DNA of 64,000 nucleotides, taken from the NCBI RefSeq assembly GCF_000165425.1, contig NW_001799222.1:62001-126000 (forward strand), in the 5' to 3' direction. Both the position numbers and the translations under genes were made by a program. Every line of letters begins with the position of its first letter. Position 1 is the stretch's first letter. The notes beneath the pieces are model-generated. The model searched no databases and was not told the DNA's origin. It saw only the letters and a list, made by a program, of their open reading frames with translations. Below, in pieces: positions 1-12,367 of the stretch. This DNA comes from Paramecium tetraurelia (taxonomy: Eukaryota; Ciliophora; Oligohymenophorea; Peniculida; Parameciidae).

Positions 1-284
1 AGAGATCGCAATGCATGCATTACTTTGGCTTCTTCAAGCATTTATGTTTTTTCAAATCTAATAATATAATATTGAAAACGACCTTCAGATTCTAGAGAAC
101 AATATTAACATTTTTCTTTTTTGTGGTATTCCTCCTCATGACTCTCCGGATCATTTTTATCGTAAAATTAACCACATTTTTGACACTTTATATTATTACG
201 CAAACAATATGTTTCATGGAGCATATGTTTAGATTCTGCTATTGGTTGCTTACAATTGGAGCATGGGATTGTGATTTCGTTCAT
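1..284 (-). CDS. TRAF/XAF1-type zinc-finger protein, 5' part
   Basis: The start codon is at 284 and the frame runs off the left edge without a TGA, so only about the first 94 residues are present. The N-terminus has closely spaced Cys/His pairs: CSNC near residue 8, then an H...H...C pattern, CQKC near residue 37, another HEEEYH stretch and a further C..C pair. This C2H2-like repeat is what TRAF-type and XAF1-like zinc fingers look like. Such proteins are often ubiquitin or protein-interaction adaptors, but no function can be read from this piece. The upstream same-strand gene stops only 15 nt before this ATG. Confidence 0.7.
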
Positions 285-299
285 AATATTTTATTTTAA

Positions 300-3200
300 T
301 CAATTATAACGAAATAAAAACTTTTATTTCAAAATGCTCAATAACTACACAGTGTCTGGATGATATACATTATAATCTATAAACACAACTTGATATCCAA
401 GTTTAGAGAATTACTCAACTGCCCTTTCTGTTTCTGCTGTATACACTTTATCCAATCCTCTAATTAAACGAGGGTACTCCTCCAAAAATACGACCACCTT
501 CTGTTTTGGACAAGCAAAGTCAGCAATATGAGGGAAATCACTATAATTCATGATCCATTAATTTTTATCAAGTTTGAGTGCTTACCAAACTAATTCTTTA
601 AAATGTGTATGCTAAATCACATTGTCACTTATTTGGGACAGTTTCCAAAACATATTCATTTCCTAATTTGAATATGTTTCCTCGATTGAATACTCTTCAA
701 ATGGATTCTTCAATATTGGAGACAGTTTAGTGTGGGGCTTGGAACGAACAAAGTTGAATATCGATAATAATCCTTGATAGGTTCTGTTTCTATAATGTAA
801 CTTTCTAGATTTCTCCAGTTCACTCTTCTTTAATTGTTATTCAATTTTGTCAATGAATTCTTGGCAGTCTTAACAAGTATTATATACTTCATCTATCTTT
901 TTTTTATTAGCATTTATGAGGGATTTTAATTGTTCATTGAATAAATTAGGCCAAATTTGATTCACCTAAACTAGATGTTCCAACAGATTAGGTAAATAAA
1001 TGAGGTTATTGATTAATTTAAGAATTTGTGGTGTTTTAAATATTTTTGTCTATGGCTAGAAGTCAGGTACTAAAATAGATGTATAATACAAAGCTTCGAT
1101 GTAAGTGAGTATGGGTTCTAAAACTAAAACCCTCTTATTCGTTTTGGAAGTAGATATTCTTTGGAATCCATTTTTCTGCAAATTAGTTTATAAAACATTG
1201 AATTTCTCTGTCAAATTAATTATGAATTATCTTTAGTTAAGCTGATTTTAGATTTCTAAATTTTTATTATAATTTTAATAATATGGCAGGATTTCTGAAT
1301 ATTCAGAATCATTGAATTCAAATTCTACTTCTTGTTCCATATTTGGATTCAAAGCCTCTTCAAAAATCAACAATTCCTAATCCTTAACATTTGCTAGGTA
1401 AGTTATAAGTGAATTTCTGATGAAATTATCAACTTCATCAATCATAGTTTGATCACTCATTATAGATCGAAACCCTTTTAGAGAATTGCTATTCAATAAA
1501 TACACGATTTATTTTATATCATTCTTTTAGACTTTGTAATTGGAAATTTATTTGTGGCATTGCTTTAATGATATGTAGTACAATTGTGGGGAGAAGTATT
1601 TAAAATATACTAATGATTGATATGATGGATAATTACATGGCAACGCATATATCATGTGATCAGCCTTGAATTCTCCTTAATTTATAGTATTTGTGATTAT
1701 ATGATTAATAGACATTTGTATTAACTTAAAATCGTCTGGTGAATAAATCCATAACAATTTCTTAGCCACATCCTTAGTGTTCAAATTTCGCTGTACAATA
1801 AAATTGTAATTCTTGTTGAACAACTTCTCAAGACTTATTGAATATAGATTACATTATTTACATCTTAGCATAAGCAATCTTAATCTCGGAGTATTATTCT
1901 TCACTCAAAAAACTTAAATGATTATTTATCATGAGTTAAGAAAATTCATATTTCATTATTTCAGAAGCCACTAGTTCAAAATTACTTAATTTTTATATGT
2001 ATTTATTAATAAAGTAATCTAAGAACCCTGCTTATAATCCTAATTCATAGGGTGAAACTGCACAATATTCAAATAATGTCATTATGTTTCTGAATTAAAG
2101 CAATGATAAGGAATCTATCAATTGATCATCTATTTTTAGATTTTGAAGGAATTTCTAGACGATATCTGGATGCAGAAGTCCTGATTATATGGATAATCTC
2201 ATATATTCTATCTATTAATAGATATTTAGTTAATCAAAGATTTTGAGGCCATTTAAAAGCAGGTTTTACGCTATTACGGAATAATATGCAGGCAACTATT
2301 AAGCTTCCTTGTTCAAATATGATAATAGCATATTTTCACTAAAATTCATTTAATCAGCTACAAATCGCTCTAAAACTTCCATTTACACTTATTTTTAAAT
2401 TTCGAACTGCAAATCCCTTTTAATATATGCTTGAAACAACTATTCTTAAGTAAAAGTTTTGTAATTTTAGCGAACATAGTAATTGAGATTTTCATTCTAT
2501 AATATAAAAAAATGAATACAGCTTCATTTTTCAAACTCCTTTCAATGTTTATCTGTATGCCAGTGGAATTTTGAAAGAACTTCATCCATTATTTGCTTCC
2601 TTAGACTGGTTCTGCAATCGTAGAAAAGAGTTATCTAATTTTTAGGATCATGAGTTAATTATCACAAATATATTTTTTTTAATAATTCTTTTGCTTCATT
2701 ACTCTTATTGGCTAGTTCCTGCAATCTCCTTTTATGTACTCCAATATTGGCAATATTTTGGATAAACTCTTAATTTCTAGTCATCACTATAGACAACAAT
2801 CTCAAATGACTTGCTTGTATAGTGTCCAGCAATCGAGTGTAAAATTCTATTGAGAACCTACTCTCTGGATACAAGATGTGGAAGGTCTCTAAATATTACA
2901 TCATTGATCTTAGAAGGCCTTGATTTTTCATTTTATCTTGGTCAAAAATAATCAATAATTAAGTAACCTTCTTTTCCACAATCTCATTGAAATAAGGCAT
3001 GCCTGACTAAATCATATAATTTTAAGCAAGCTTGAAGGCACTCTGAAGAATCATGAGTTTGCCCATCTGCATACATTTGTTAAGTAGATTTGTAATTTCT
3101 TTTATTGCATTCTCCTTATTGAGATTTTCACAAATCAAATTGAGTAACAATTTAGGTTGCATTTATTAAACATCGTTTATCAAATCCACATTCATTATTA

Positions 3201-3988
3201 AATAACCCATTAAATTTGCATCAATATTCAAAGATTCTAAATGCTGAATGGCTTCATATAAAATATCTTCATTTTGCAGTAGTATCAAATCTTTCTAGAT
3301 TTCATCTTGATTTGGCAGATTACGATTTTTAATCATCCAACTGAAATTCAACAAACATTATACAGGAAGAGGGTTTAAATTGAAAAGATAGTTTTTGAGT
3401 CTAGGTATGACGGTCGTCAAAAAATAATTGTTTACCTCGTATTTCTCAAGGTTACCTATAATTAAAATACACTTAATTATATATAAATAAATACATGCTC
3501 AATTATGAGTAAATTATTATGATTGGCCAACAAAATTTCTAATATTTGGGGTGCTTTAGTATTTATGAAATAATGACTAGCATCCTTGCTCTCCACTATA
3601 AAAGCAATCATTTTCGTTAAATCTACCTATACGTATATTGAATAGTCATACCAACTATTATTCTGTCAATTTCATATAATTGTGCAACACTTCGACCAAA
3701 TCATCCAATATACCCCAATAAAACAATAGATATGCGAAATTGATTTCATCCTGATCTTCCTCTAATAAATTCAATAGAGATGTGAATCCTTCATTCAAAA
3801 ATTAGGAGTCTTATAACATTTTTGATATCTCTTGAACGCTTCTTGATCTTACAAACTGCTTTCTTTTCACCTCGAAAATCTTATTACGTACTTCCGTTAG
3901 AAAATAATAAGATACTTTATTGAGAATGAAGCTAAGCCATCCTTTCTCTTTTTGTATGCAACAAACTTAGAGTGTCTTTTTCATTCAT
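300..3988 (-). CDS. large protein with RAP-like C-terminus
   Basis: A long gene of roughly 1,180 codons, readable through several tiny introns. Examples: the 25-nt intron at 3627-3651 restores the frame exactly; others lie near 2640-2672 (31 nt), 2500-2522 and 1850-1877. The last exon from 1460 is one 387-codon open frame ending in TGA at 300. The body is helical and leucine-rich without catalytic motifs. The final ~60 residues (KVVVFLEEYP, a charged linker, then FSKLGYQVVFIDYN) resemble the RAP fold found in FASTK-type organellar RNA-binding proteins. That family call is an inference from a divergent match; the gene itself is well supported. Stop-to-start spacing to both same-strand neighbours is 13-15 nt. 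Confidence 0.8.
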
Positions 3989-4001
3989 TTTATAAATAAA
4001 C

Positions 4002-5096
4002 TCATTTAATAATTTTTTTCTTGAAAAAGTACATTAACCCCAAAGCTATTGCCACTCCGAAAGTAGTTAATTTAAGTATATCAATATTTTTTCCTAGTTT
4101 CTTATACTCCAAGGCTTCCTTCTAAATTAGCAGTCTGGCCTAACTCATTCTATTGATGTTGTATTTTGTAATTAACTAAACTAGTTGATTAATTGAATAC
4201 ATCCTCTGTTATAGCCTCAGCATCTTGTATTCTCAGTTGTTGGAAGAAATGATACATTAGATTCTACTTGCCAATGTAATAAGCTTAGCAATTCAGTTTT
4301 TGATAAGGGAAATTAATATCTGCATTCAATATTAGTATCGGATAAATGTTGGGCTTAAATTTAGTAATGTAATCACTTATTTTTGACTTTTTATTAATTA
4401 AATTGTACTTTGGTGTATTGAACTTCATTTTGTATTAGAGTTTATAATCTATTTAGAGTGTAGGAAGAAGCCTTGATTTTAACGATGAACAATAGGATAT
4501 CTCCTTTCTTCAATTCCAATTTAATGTCATTTAAAACGATCCAGGAATTGATTTAGCAAATTGGAATATCATCTGAGAAGGAAGAGGTGATAAGAGATTA
4601 ATAAAGTTTTCTCCTCGTTTACGAAGACTTCTTCCTAGATCAATTTAGATTATAATACTCCTCGTTCTCTTGAAAATCATATTTCTAAATCTAATTTCTT
4701 AATAATTGCATGGCACCATCTAGTTTGAAATCACAAAGTGAAAACATATATCTATTTGGTTTTATGTGCAGATTTCGCTTCTATTGCAATAGTTGTTGGA
4801 TATCTATTTTGAGTCCGAGATTATGTCTCATGGATACTTCAGATTAACAAACATACTGAGGGATAGTGTCACTAACCAATTACAAAAAATAAGTGTTTAA
4901 AAAGTCTGACTCATTTGCTGAAAGAAAGTCTTGGTAAGATCTCTCAGATTTGTGACTTTGCATAAATTATAAGTGTTAATAATATTTATTAGTTCTGGTG
5001 AATACAGACATACAAATATACAATTATATAATACAAAATTCTCATAGAGGCTCTGTCATTTGTACCGATCTATCACAACTCTTTTCTCGGGACTCA
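4002..5096 (-). CDS. unknown protein with C-terminal membrane anchor
   Basis: Read in about seven exons, with introns of 20-24 nt; the 24-nt intron after residue 7 begins GTG rather than GTA. The middle carries beta-rich and polar segments (for example SWIVLNDIKLELKKGDILLF). The C-terminus has a clear single transmembrane helix (TTFGVAIALGLMYF) followed by a lysine-rich end (KKKIIK), the arrangement of a tail-anchored or signal-anchor protein of ER or mitochondrial outer membrane. The joint before the final exon (about 4120-4200) is not certain. I recognise no family. Confidence 0.65.
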
Positions 5097-5165
5097 TTGT
5101 AATAATAACATTGGCTTCCAATACTCAATCTTGTGTTTCCTTGTTCATCATCTACCAGGAGCTAC

Positions 5166-6134
5166 TCAGCTATCTGGAACTCTCTAAATATATGATTTAA
5201 TTGTACATTGTTGATTCTATTTGTTCATTCTCAACCACTCCAATATTTGTTATTTTACAGGCTCTTGACTCAAATAAGCTACGCAATTAAAAAAACCCCA
5301 AAAACTCAGGAATACAAATGATATTGTTGTTTAGATCGATCCTACCTTATTTTAATGAAATAAATTACTCTATGAGAAAATAGAGATTGGATGTCTTCTA
5401 TTGTAAAACTAAAAGTACAAATAAAAGTAATCGTTGGAAAGAGGAATATTTGTTTGATCAATTTCTTAACCTCTCCATATAACTCTTTTTTATCGTCATC
5501 CTCAGCCAAGAGCTACTTAATTTATTTTATTATCGTAAAACTATAGCCTAAATAAAGAAAAATCGGAATAATCCAAAACAATAATTTCTGGATGTCTAAT
5601 TGTGCCTTCAAGTTGGAAGAGTCTTCCTTTTGATGATAGTACAGGCAGTATTAGGTACTTCTCTCAGTCAGGATGATTGCAGTTATTATCGGATATATCA
5701 TTAATATCAAGGGAATTCCATATGAACACACCAAAAACTTATTTTCCTGAGAACACAATTAATCAAATATCTATCTCGTATCTTTGAACTTACTATCCTG
5801 ACCCAGTACCATAAACAATTATCTTCTTCAATATTTCTTTAATACTTTATTGAATAAATCAGAATTGAACTCCATATTAGAGAACTCAATCCTCCGTACA
5901 ATCGAAAAGTGGCAAAAACAGTACATTTTGGATTCTCAAAACTCGAACATAAAATGCCAATAGTCTAATTGATAAATTCAATACTTAAAGTATTCCACTA
6001 AATGTCAGATATAGAATGATTCTAGGAATCAATCCTTATCTTAATTTTTAAGAGTACATAAACAATAAAACAATAAGCAGCTGTCCGATCAAAGAAAGGC
6101 TAGAGCAAAATATTACAGGAATATTATCAATCAT
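5166..6134 (-). CDS. cAMP-receptor-like seven-helix GPCR
   Basis: The spliced product has seven hydrophobic segments in the order expected of the Dictyostelium cAMP receptor/CRL (class E) family. These include an N-terminal helix with GQLLIVLLF, CTVFATFRLYGGLSSLIWS at helix 3, FLVCSYGIPLILMIYP at helix 4, and FWGFFNCVAYL in helix 7. The FWGF-NC-AYL motif is characteristic. Four or five introns were needed, one only 20 nt long at 5965-5984, and each restores a frame that continues the receptor pattern. Family members signal through heterotrimeric G proteins at the plasma membrane; the ligand is unknown. The short polar C-tail ends in RVPDS. Confidence 0.8.
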
Positions 6135-6475
6135 GAAATAAATAATACATTTATATCATAGTTAATTATTAATTATGCATTTAATCCAATAAATTCTAAC
6201 TTAATTCTCAAATATCTCCTTGTCTCATAAATTCACGGTCTTTTCCAATCAAACTCAGAAACTCTGCAAAGATCTTATTGATCATTCTAATCTGAATTAT
6301 CCCATAATATATATCTTAAAATATTATTTCCAAATCTTTATCAAACTCTATTCCTGCTCAGCATTTTAACTTATTTGAGATCTACAATTAGATTACTCAA
6401 ATAAATAATATTAACACATATTATTATGATAAGAATTCTTAAGATATCCATTTAAAAATATACTCATTACTATAA

Positions 6476-7111
6476 TCAAAATAGAATTATAGGTTTAAAA
6501 GGATGTTAAAATGAATCATTAATTTGTAAGGTCATGATATCTAGTCCATATATTTATTGATGTAAAGGTGATAAATAAATGAATTAAATCAAAAAAAGAA
6601 ATATAAAACAATAGGGAATAATAATAATTTTACGAATTAAAAAATTCCAAAAACAAAAAAGAGTCAAAGAATTTTTATCTAGTTGAAAATGGAATTTTCC
6701 TTCATTAACTATAACTGCTACTATTACTAATGAAGAAATCTTATTGAATTCATTTTATTATGAAGCTGGATTCTACCCATAAATTATTTACCAATAAGAT
6801 TAAAATTATTTAATTTACATCTATTAGGTTAAATAATACAAAAAGATTATTAAAAAGAGATCTACTAAGAATGTAATTCGACTTTTATGATAAATTTAAT
6901 CGATTATGAGAGGGGAAATTCTATCATCAAAGAAATTTAATAATACTTTGGATATTTTATAATACAGCATTTTCATTAAGGTACTATTAAAAATTCTTTT
7001 TTGAAACATTGTTTTAGAAAGGTTATTGGATTCAATAGAAACATTTAAATTAAATTTATATTTTCTATAGTAATGACTATGAGCTAATCGTTCTTTCAAC
7101 TGATAAGTCAT
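6476..7111 (-). CDS. doubtful 211-codon frame in intergenic region
   Basis: This lies between two divergent genes. One frame runs 212 codons from an ATG at 7111 to TGA at 6476 without an internal TGA. Its product is hydrophobic and low in sequence character, with no motif I recognise. In DNA this A+T-rich a random TGA-free run of this size is not rare, and the opposite strand also carries a fragmentary frame. It may be a small membrane protein or simply spacer; I keep it only as a candidate. The remaining spacer (6135-6475 and 7112-7138) holds nothing I can name. Confidence 0.2.
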
Positions 7112-7138
7112 ATTGATGAGTTATTACTTGATGTACAT

Positions 7139-8166
7139 ATGAAAACTTTGGATGTTGAGCAGATCTTGAATTTTAATATTATGATTATTATTTTTATATC
7201 GTTTTTTGTGGCTATAGCAGAGCAAACAACATTTTATGGTACTACGTTAAATATCTTCAAAAACTATATTAATGTTTAACAAACAGCTACATCCTTTTTG
7301 AATAAAGTTCATGAACGTACAGAGTAGCATGAAGAAATATTCAAGAAATTTTTATCCATATTAGAAAGAGTATTATAGATTTTCATAATTAGATAGATGA
7401 TTTATATGACTAGCAAGAGAAATTATTGATTTTTAATGATGCTAACATTGAGTATGTTTTAAAAAAAACCAGAAAAAATTATAATGACAAAATTAATCAG
7501 ATATCTGCCAATATTGATAAGAACACTGAATAATTGGAAAGGTTGGAATAGAATCTGTAAAAGAATAGCACTGCTTCATTGAAGATAATTGAAGAACTAA
7601 AAAATCTTTCATCCCTAATTTAAGAGGTATTAAAAGATAATTTCAGCGTAAATTATCAAAAGGTCATACCCTTCCTCAATGAAAAAATCTAATCATAATA
7701 TTTTACTCAATTACAAAAATTAAAAACATTAGACTATTAATTATTGGTGAAGGAATTAGAAAAATATTCTTCTTTCATTTCATAGCAAACCATAAAAGAA
7801 AGTAAAAAAAGAGACTTAGCCAATTGTTATTCACTGATCAATAGCGTGCTTAAGTAGGCTTTAATTTTATTGCTATCTGAAAAATAATAATAACAATATG
7901 AAATGTCCATCAAAGCCTTAATAATTAGAGAAGATAATAAATAGTTAACTCAACAATTACAACAAATCAAAAGACTAAAACGCTTATTTGAAGATAGTTA
8001 AGAATTCAAAATAACCCTAATGAAATAGTATAGGGAAAATATCAAATTTGTTTAGTTCAAGAAAAAATAGTTTCGAGAGCAAGCTAGAAAAATAATTGAA
8101 GTAAATGAAGAGAAAACTAAAATGTTTATTAATGAAGAAAATATATTAAATTAATATATCTAATGA
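7139..8166 (+). CDS. coiled-coil protein with N-terminal membrane segment
   Basis: The ATG at 7139 opens a product with a hydrophobic stretch at residues ~13-33 (signal anchor or signal peptide) followed by some 300 residues rich in Lys, Glu, Gln, Asn and Leu with heptad-like spacing, i.e. extended coiled coil. One 23-nt intron near 7372-7394 joins the first exon to the long second exon; without it the frame hits TGA. There is no cysteine cluster, catalytic motif or second membrane helix. It converges on the Myb gene with 73 nt between stops. Function unknown; a membrane-tethered scaffold is the simplest reading. Confidence 0.75.
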
Positions 8167-8239
8167 TTTCAAATATATAAATTTATATGATAAATATCTT
8201 GACTTAGTAAGTTTTGGTAAAACATACGAATTCAAACAT

Positions 8240-9652
8240 TCAACAAATTAATAACTAAGGTAAAGATTTCCAAGGTAAAGAATTCCGTTTCTTTGGCAGT
8301 GTTAAATCAGTCCGATGTCTAAAGTACTTTTACTATAAATTCATTATGGAAAAAAAGGGAGATAAATATGATTTTATATCAATTGAGGGAGGCTAATTTT
8401 AGGATTCAAAGTTGGGCATATCAGAAAATGACTATATAAAATGTTGTTGATTATTTAAAATTTAAGGGAGTTGATACTCTTCGCTTATAACAGACAGTGA
8501 AGCCACCCTAAATTAAGGTGGTTCAAATTTCTCCATTTCTCTCTTTATTTTTTCAAATTCATCCCTTACATCTAATTACTAATATTAAAGGATTTCTTAT
8601 AACAAATAAATTGGAGTAAAGTAGATTTAATTAGTCTTTAGATTAACCATACAAGGAGTCAATTCATAAGATTCCTCTTGTGTTATCAAATCAATGTTTC
8701 CTACAGCTAATAATAAACTTTGATTATGGTTATTTTGATTGTTCTACTTTTCGCTATTTTTGATTTCATCAATTGGTTATTTGCTAATTCTCCATAATAT
8801 TTTATCGATTAATTTATTTAAATCATCATCTACTTCATCCCTTTTTAATAAGCAATTATATCTATTCTTCACTTAATTTTCATTTCTTTTCAATTGTTTT
8901 GCGATGTCTGTCCATTTCTTCCCTTTTTATTAAATTTAATATATCAATTCCAAATCTTCTCTGTCAGTCCAAGGATCCTTTATTTTTATTAATGAAGGAT
9001 CCAAATAATTGATCCATCTTTCTCTTAATTACTTGCTTGTTCTATAGGTTTAATTCACTTTATTCATTTCTAAAGCAATAAGCTTCCATCTATTTTCATC
9101 ATTTTTAAATTTATCATAGAGCTTTGATAAAAGTGAATCCTCTTCTTAAGTGAATGGCTACGTAATTAAGGATGTTTTGAGCATCGATGACCATTTTTAC
9201 TTGATGTTCTCGATATTTCTTCTAAATAAATATTATGCAATTTCGTTAAAATCATCACCATTTAAAAATCTGCAATTTCTCTATTTCAATGAACAATACT
9301 TTCCAATTACCCATACCAAGACTTTTTTTTCTTCAAAACTCCAACTTTTTTTTTGACTCTGAGAGAAACGTCGGCTGTGTAATTTCTTTTGAATCTTGTA
9401 AATTTCAGCATCTGTCGGACAATCATTAAAACCAACATTAAAATATTCTTTGAGATACAAAAAGTCTATTGGAACGTTCTGGCTACTTTCATAAAATTGT
9501 TAAAACAACTAATATTATTATTCAAACTCAAACTTCTCCTAACTCGAAGCTACCTTAACCTTTTATATCTTACCTTGACGATCATTGCAGCTTCTTCCTC
9601 TTTTCTTCTTAGAGTTTGAATCTGATTCAGAGTAATTCAATTCTTGAAGCAT
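8240..9652 (-). CDS. Myb-repeat transcription factor
   Basis: The middle of the protein contains successive Myb/SANT repeats. A divergent first repeat holds SWSFEEKKVLVWVIGKYC and WSSML. A second repeat has FTQEEDSLL...W..IALEMN and ends RERWINYLDP. A third repeat has PWTDREDLELIYQ...GKKWTDIAKQL and ends NRYNCLL. Spacing of the tryptophans and the RERW/KNRY helices match R1R2R3-type animal and protist Myb proteins, which bind DNA through repeats 2 and 3. The N-terminus carries a basic KKKRGR run likely to serve in nuclear targeting. One 24-nt intron lies early in the gene. The C-terminal third is polar, Gln-rich and unassigned. Confidence 0.9.
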
Positions 9653-10547
9653 TTTATATGTATTTTAAATATAATGATATTTTCCTCTAATCTTTATTTA
9701 ATAATAATTTATTTAGTGTGTAATATATTCATTTATTTTAAATTAACATTCCAAAATAATATTTTCAACTTACAATTAAGGAGATAATAATGTTAAATCC
9801 TTTTAATATTATTTATTTTTTTTTATGTCTTTTAAGTGAACATTTGATTAACACTTCTCTGAATTTCATACATTGTTGATTTACATTAGTACTTTGTTTA
9901 AGTGTTAGATCAAACACATAAATAAGAATCACAATAGGTAAATTCTAAAAACAGTCTAAAATTTATTAAAATTTAATTTCATTCTTTCCTTCAGTAAATT
10001 TTGAACCTATTCATTTAGTTTTCTGATAATTTTCTGTCAATAGGGGACAAGTACTCATAATTTCATTATATTTTTCTAATTTTTGTACTATACTTATTAC
10101 TCTTTTAAAAGGAGATTTCCATCATATTTTTGCTTTCAATTTTCAATGTATGTTATCCACCCTAAGTAAAGAGCTTTATGTTTTAGAGCAAAGATTTAAT
10201 ATTTGTTTTATTTAATGCTCCTTTTTCTGATTAAACTAATTAATTAAATATATGATGAATGTTTATCAATTTGTAAGTAATTAGTAAAAGTGATCCTTTT
10301 GATTAGAAAATTAAATTTTAAAAACAGTTTACAATGAAAGGTACAAATAAAACAAAGTAAAAAAGAAATATATATTTAAATATTCTCATAATATTGAACA
10401 AATGATATTATTTTTGATAGGAAGGTTTATTTCTTGAAACTCATCATTTTTCTGTTTTTATTAAAATAAATATTGTAATAAAAATTGGATTAGAGAATGG
10501 AATTCTATAATTCATAAAAATACAACATTTTATATTCTAATAATTAG
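9653..10547. other. intergenic spacer
   Basis: Very A+T-rich stretch upstream of the Myb start and beyond the 3' end of the P450 gene. I see no coding pattern, RNA gene or repeat family. It presumably contains the Myb promoter and 5' leader. Confidence 0.6.
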
Positions 10548-10775
10548 ATGAGTAAGTATCTAAGGAATGAATAACTTGTGAATCTAGAGAGAAAGTAAGG
10601 GGAAGAAGTCAAATTCAATGAAATACAAATAAGATATTAACAGTTGAATTAATAGCTTAAGAAAATACTCTATTAGATAATAATTTCTTATTAGAAGAAA
10701 AGAAAAAAATTGAAATGTAACATTAAAATATTAAACAAAACTAATCATCTTGCCTCCCATGTGATGTAATCTTGA
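10548..10775 (+). CDS. possible small coiled-coil protein
   Basis: A 75-residue open frame, very rich in Lys, Gln, Leu, Ile and Glu, of coiled-coil character. A neighbouring frame (around 10655-10720) continues a similar acidic helical sequence, so a short intron may join two frames. The end overlaps the last 30 nt of the P450 gene on the other strand, unusual but possible as a 3' overlap. No family match. Existence not established. Confidence 0.3.
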
Positions 10776-12284
10776 TTTGATAAGCCATAAGTAATTTTAG
10801 CTATCCACTCTGTTTTTATTAGTTTTTCATTTAATTTCAACTTATATTTCATTAGAATTTTAGAGATAACAATTTTGCTCTCAATCAATGCAAGATATTA
10901 ACCTATACAATTTCTGCCTCCAGCTGAGAAGGGTACAAAAGCAAACGGGTCGATAGTTGAATCCTTTAAAGTTCCATCTGATTTCCATCTTGTTATATCT
11001 ATTTATTTTGGATTTGGAAAGTAGTTCTAGTTTTATGCATTAGACAATACCATATAATTGACATACCATCCTATTAATAAGTAATAATATATATATACCT
11101 TTTTTAATGAATATATCCATAATGTATACATCCTATAAAGCTTTTTTGGATATCAACATAGGAGCCACTGGTTTTAATCGAAGGCACTCCATTAAAAATC
11201 CTGTAACTTTTTATAAATTTTATAAATGTTTAGCAGTAATTATTGATTCTCCATTTAGGATTTCAAGAATTTCTTAATAAATTTCTTATTAAAGATGTGG
11301 ATTTTCCGCCAAAAAATAACATGCTGTAGTTACTAGATTAGCTGTAGTTTCAGTTCCTGCAAAATAAAGTGTTATAGATTATTATAAAATTTCATCTTCT
11401 GTGATAGGAGGATCCATTTAATCATTTTTGTTTAGATAAGCATCTAAATATACATCCAAATAATCCTAATGTACAAAGTCTTTGCAATTTTTTAATTTTT
11501 CCATTCTACCTTTAATTGCCTTTTTCATGTGATCAAGCATAACGGTATTAAGCTCAAAGAGATCCTTTTCTATTTTTCTGGGAAATAGGCTGAATACTTT
11601 TTCTTCAAGCAATGCTCTCTTTATTTGAAAGAATCGGGATTCAGTTATTAATTATCCAAATCTAGTGATTAATTGAGTGACACATAACGAAGGATCTTGT
11701 CCATTCAGACTTAATTTGGCGATATCCTCACCAAAAAAGGCTCTAAGAACGACTTCCCCTGTGATTGAAGATGCTAAGTTCATAGCTGGAAATATTGAGT
11801 TTGGGAGACCAGACAATTTCTTTTCAGCCACATCATTTATCATTGGTATGAGATTGATGAGCTTGTTGTACTCAAAATGAGCTCCTAAGAGCTTTCTTTG
11901 TTATTTCCACTTTGCTCCTCCTTCCATAAGCATTCCTTTTGATACTAATCTCTTGTCGACTATCATGGGGAATTTGGTATATGCTTCATGTTATTGCATG
12001 AATATTTTGTAGTAATTTGGTTTTAAGAATACGATTAATGGTCGAAATAATAAATTAGTAACTAGAATATCTGCTTATCTATTATTCTTTATCAATACAG
12101 ACAAGGCTTGGAATGCATCTCCATTGATTGCTCTGGATTGACTTAGAGTACGGAGTAGTCCTAACATAGGGGCATATTGAATGATCACCCTTTTACCGTA
12201 CTTGATTTTGAAATATATAACCACGATGAGTGGCTGAGTGATAAAATAGATTAGAGCTAGTATTCCTAATATAATATATATCAT
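10745..12284 (-). CDS. cytochrome P450 monooxygenase
   Basis: The haem-binding loop near the C-terminus reads FSAGGRNCIGQ, with the axial cysteine, preceded by PFAFVP. Upstream are the P450-like segments around the I and K helices. The N-terminus is a signal anchor (IYIILGILALIYFITQPLIVV) typical of microsomal P450s, which sit in the ER membrane and use NADPH-P450 reductase. I start at the ATG at 12284; the same frame extends further upstream only from non-ATG codons. Introns are short. Substrate cannot be inferred. It is transcribed divergently from a single-strand-DNA-binding protein gene. Confidence 0.9.
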
Positions 12285-12367
12285 AATTAAATGATTAATT
12301 AATAAGTGTTCGAATAACTCAATTCCATTCTCTTTAAGCAAAAATTCGAAAATCAAATCAAAAATAT
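12285..12367. promoter_or_regulatory. short divergent promoter region
   Basis: Only 83 nt separate the P450 start codon on the minus strand from the OB-fold gene start on the plus strand, so both promoters and 5' leaders must lie here. No specific element was recognised. Confidence 0.5.

Noticed and set aside
5040-5096. An in-frame TGA shortly after the start of the 4002-5096 gene (DRYK-TGA-QSLYENF) that looked like read-through.
   Set aside because: A 24-nt GT-AG intron removes it cleanly and keeps the frame.
6135-7138. Possible transposon or excision-element remnant in the long divergent spacer.
   Set aside because: No terminal inverted repeats, transposase motifs or target duplications could be seen.
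11677-11880. Open frame on the plus strand within the P450 gene.
   Set aside because: It is the complement of conserved P450 sequence and has no motif of its own.
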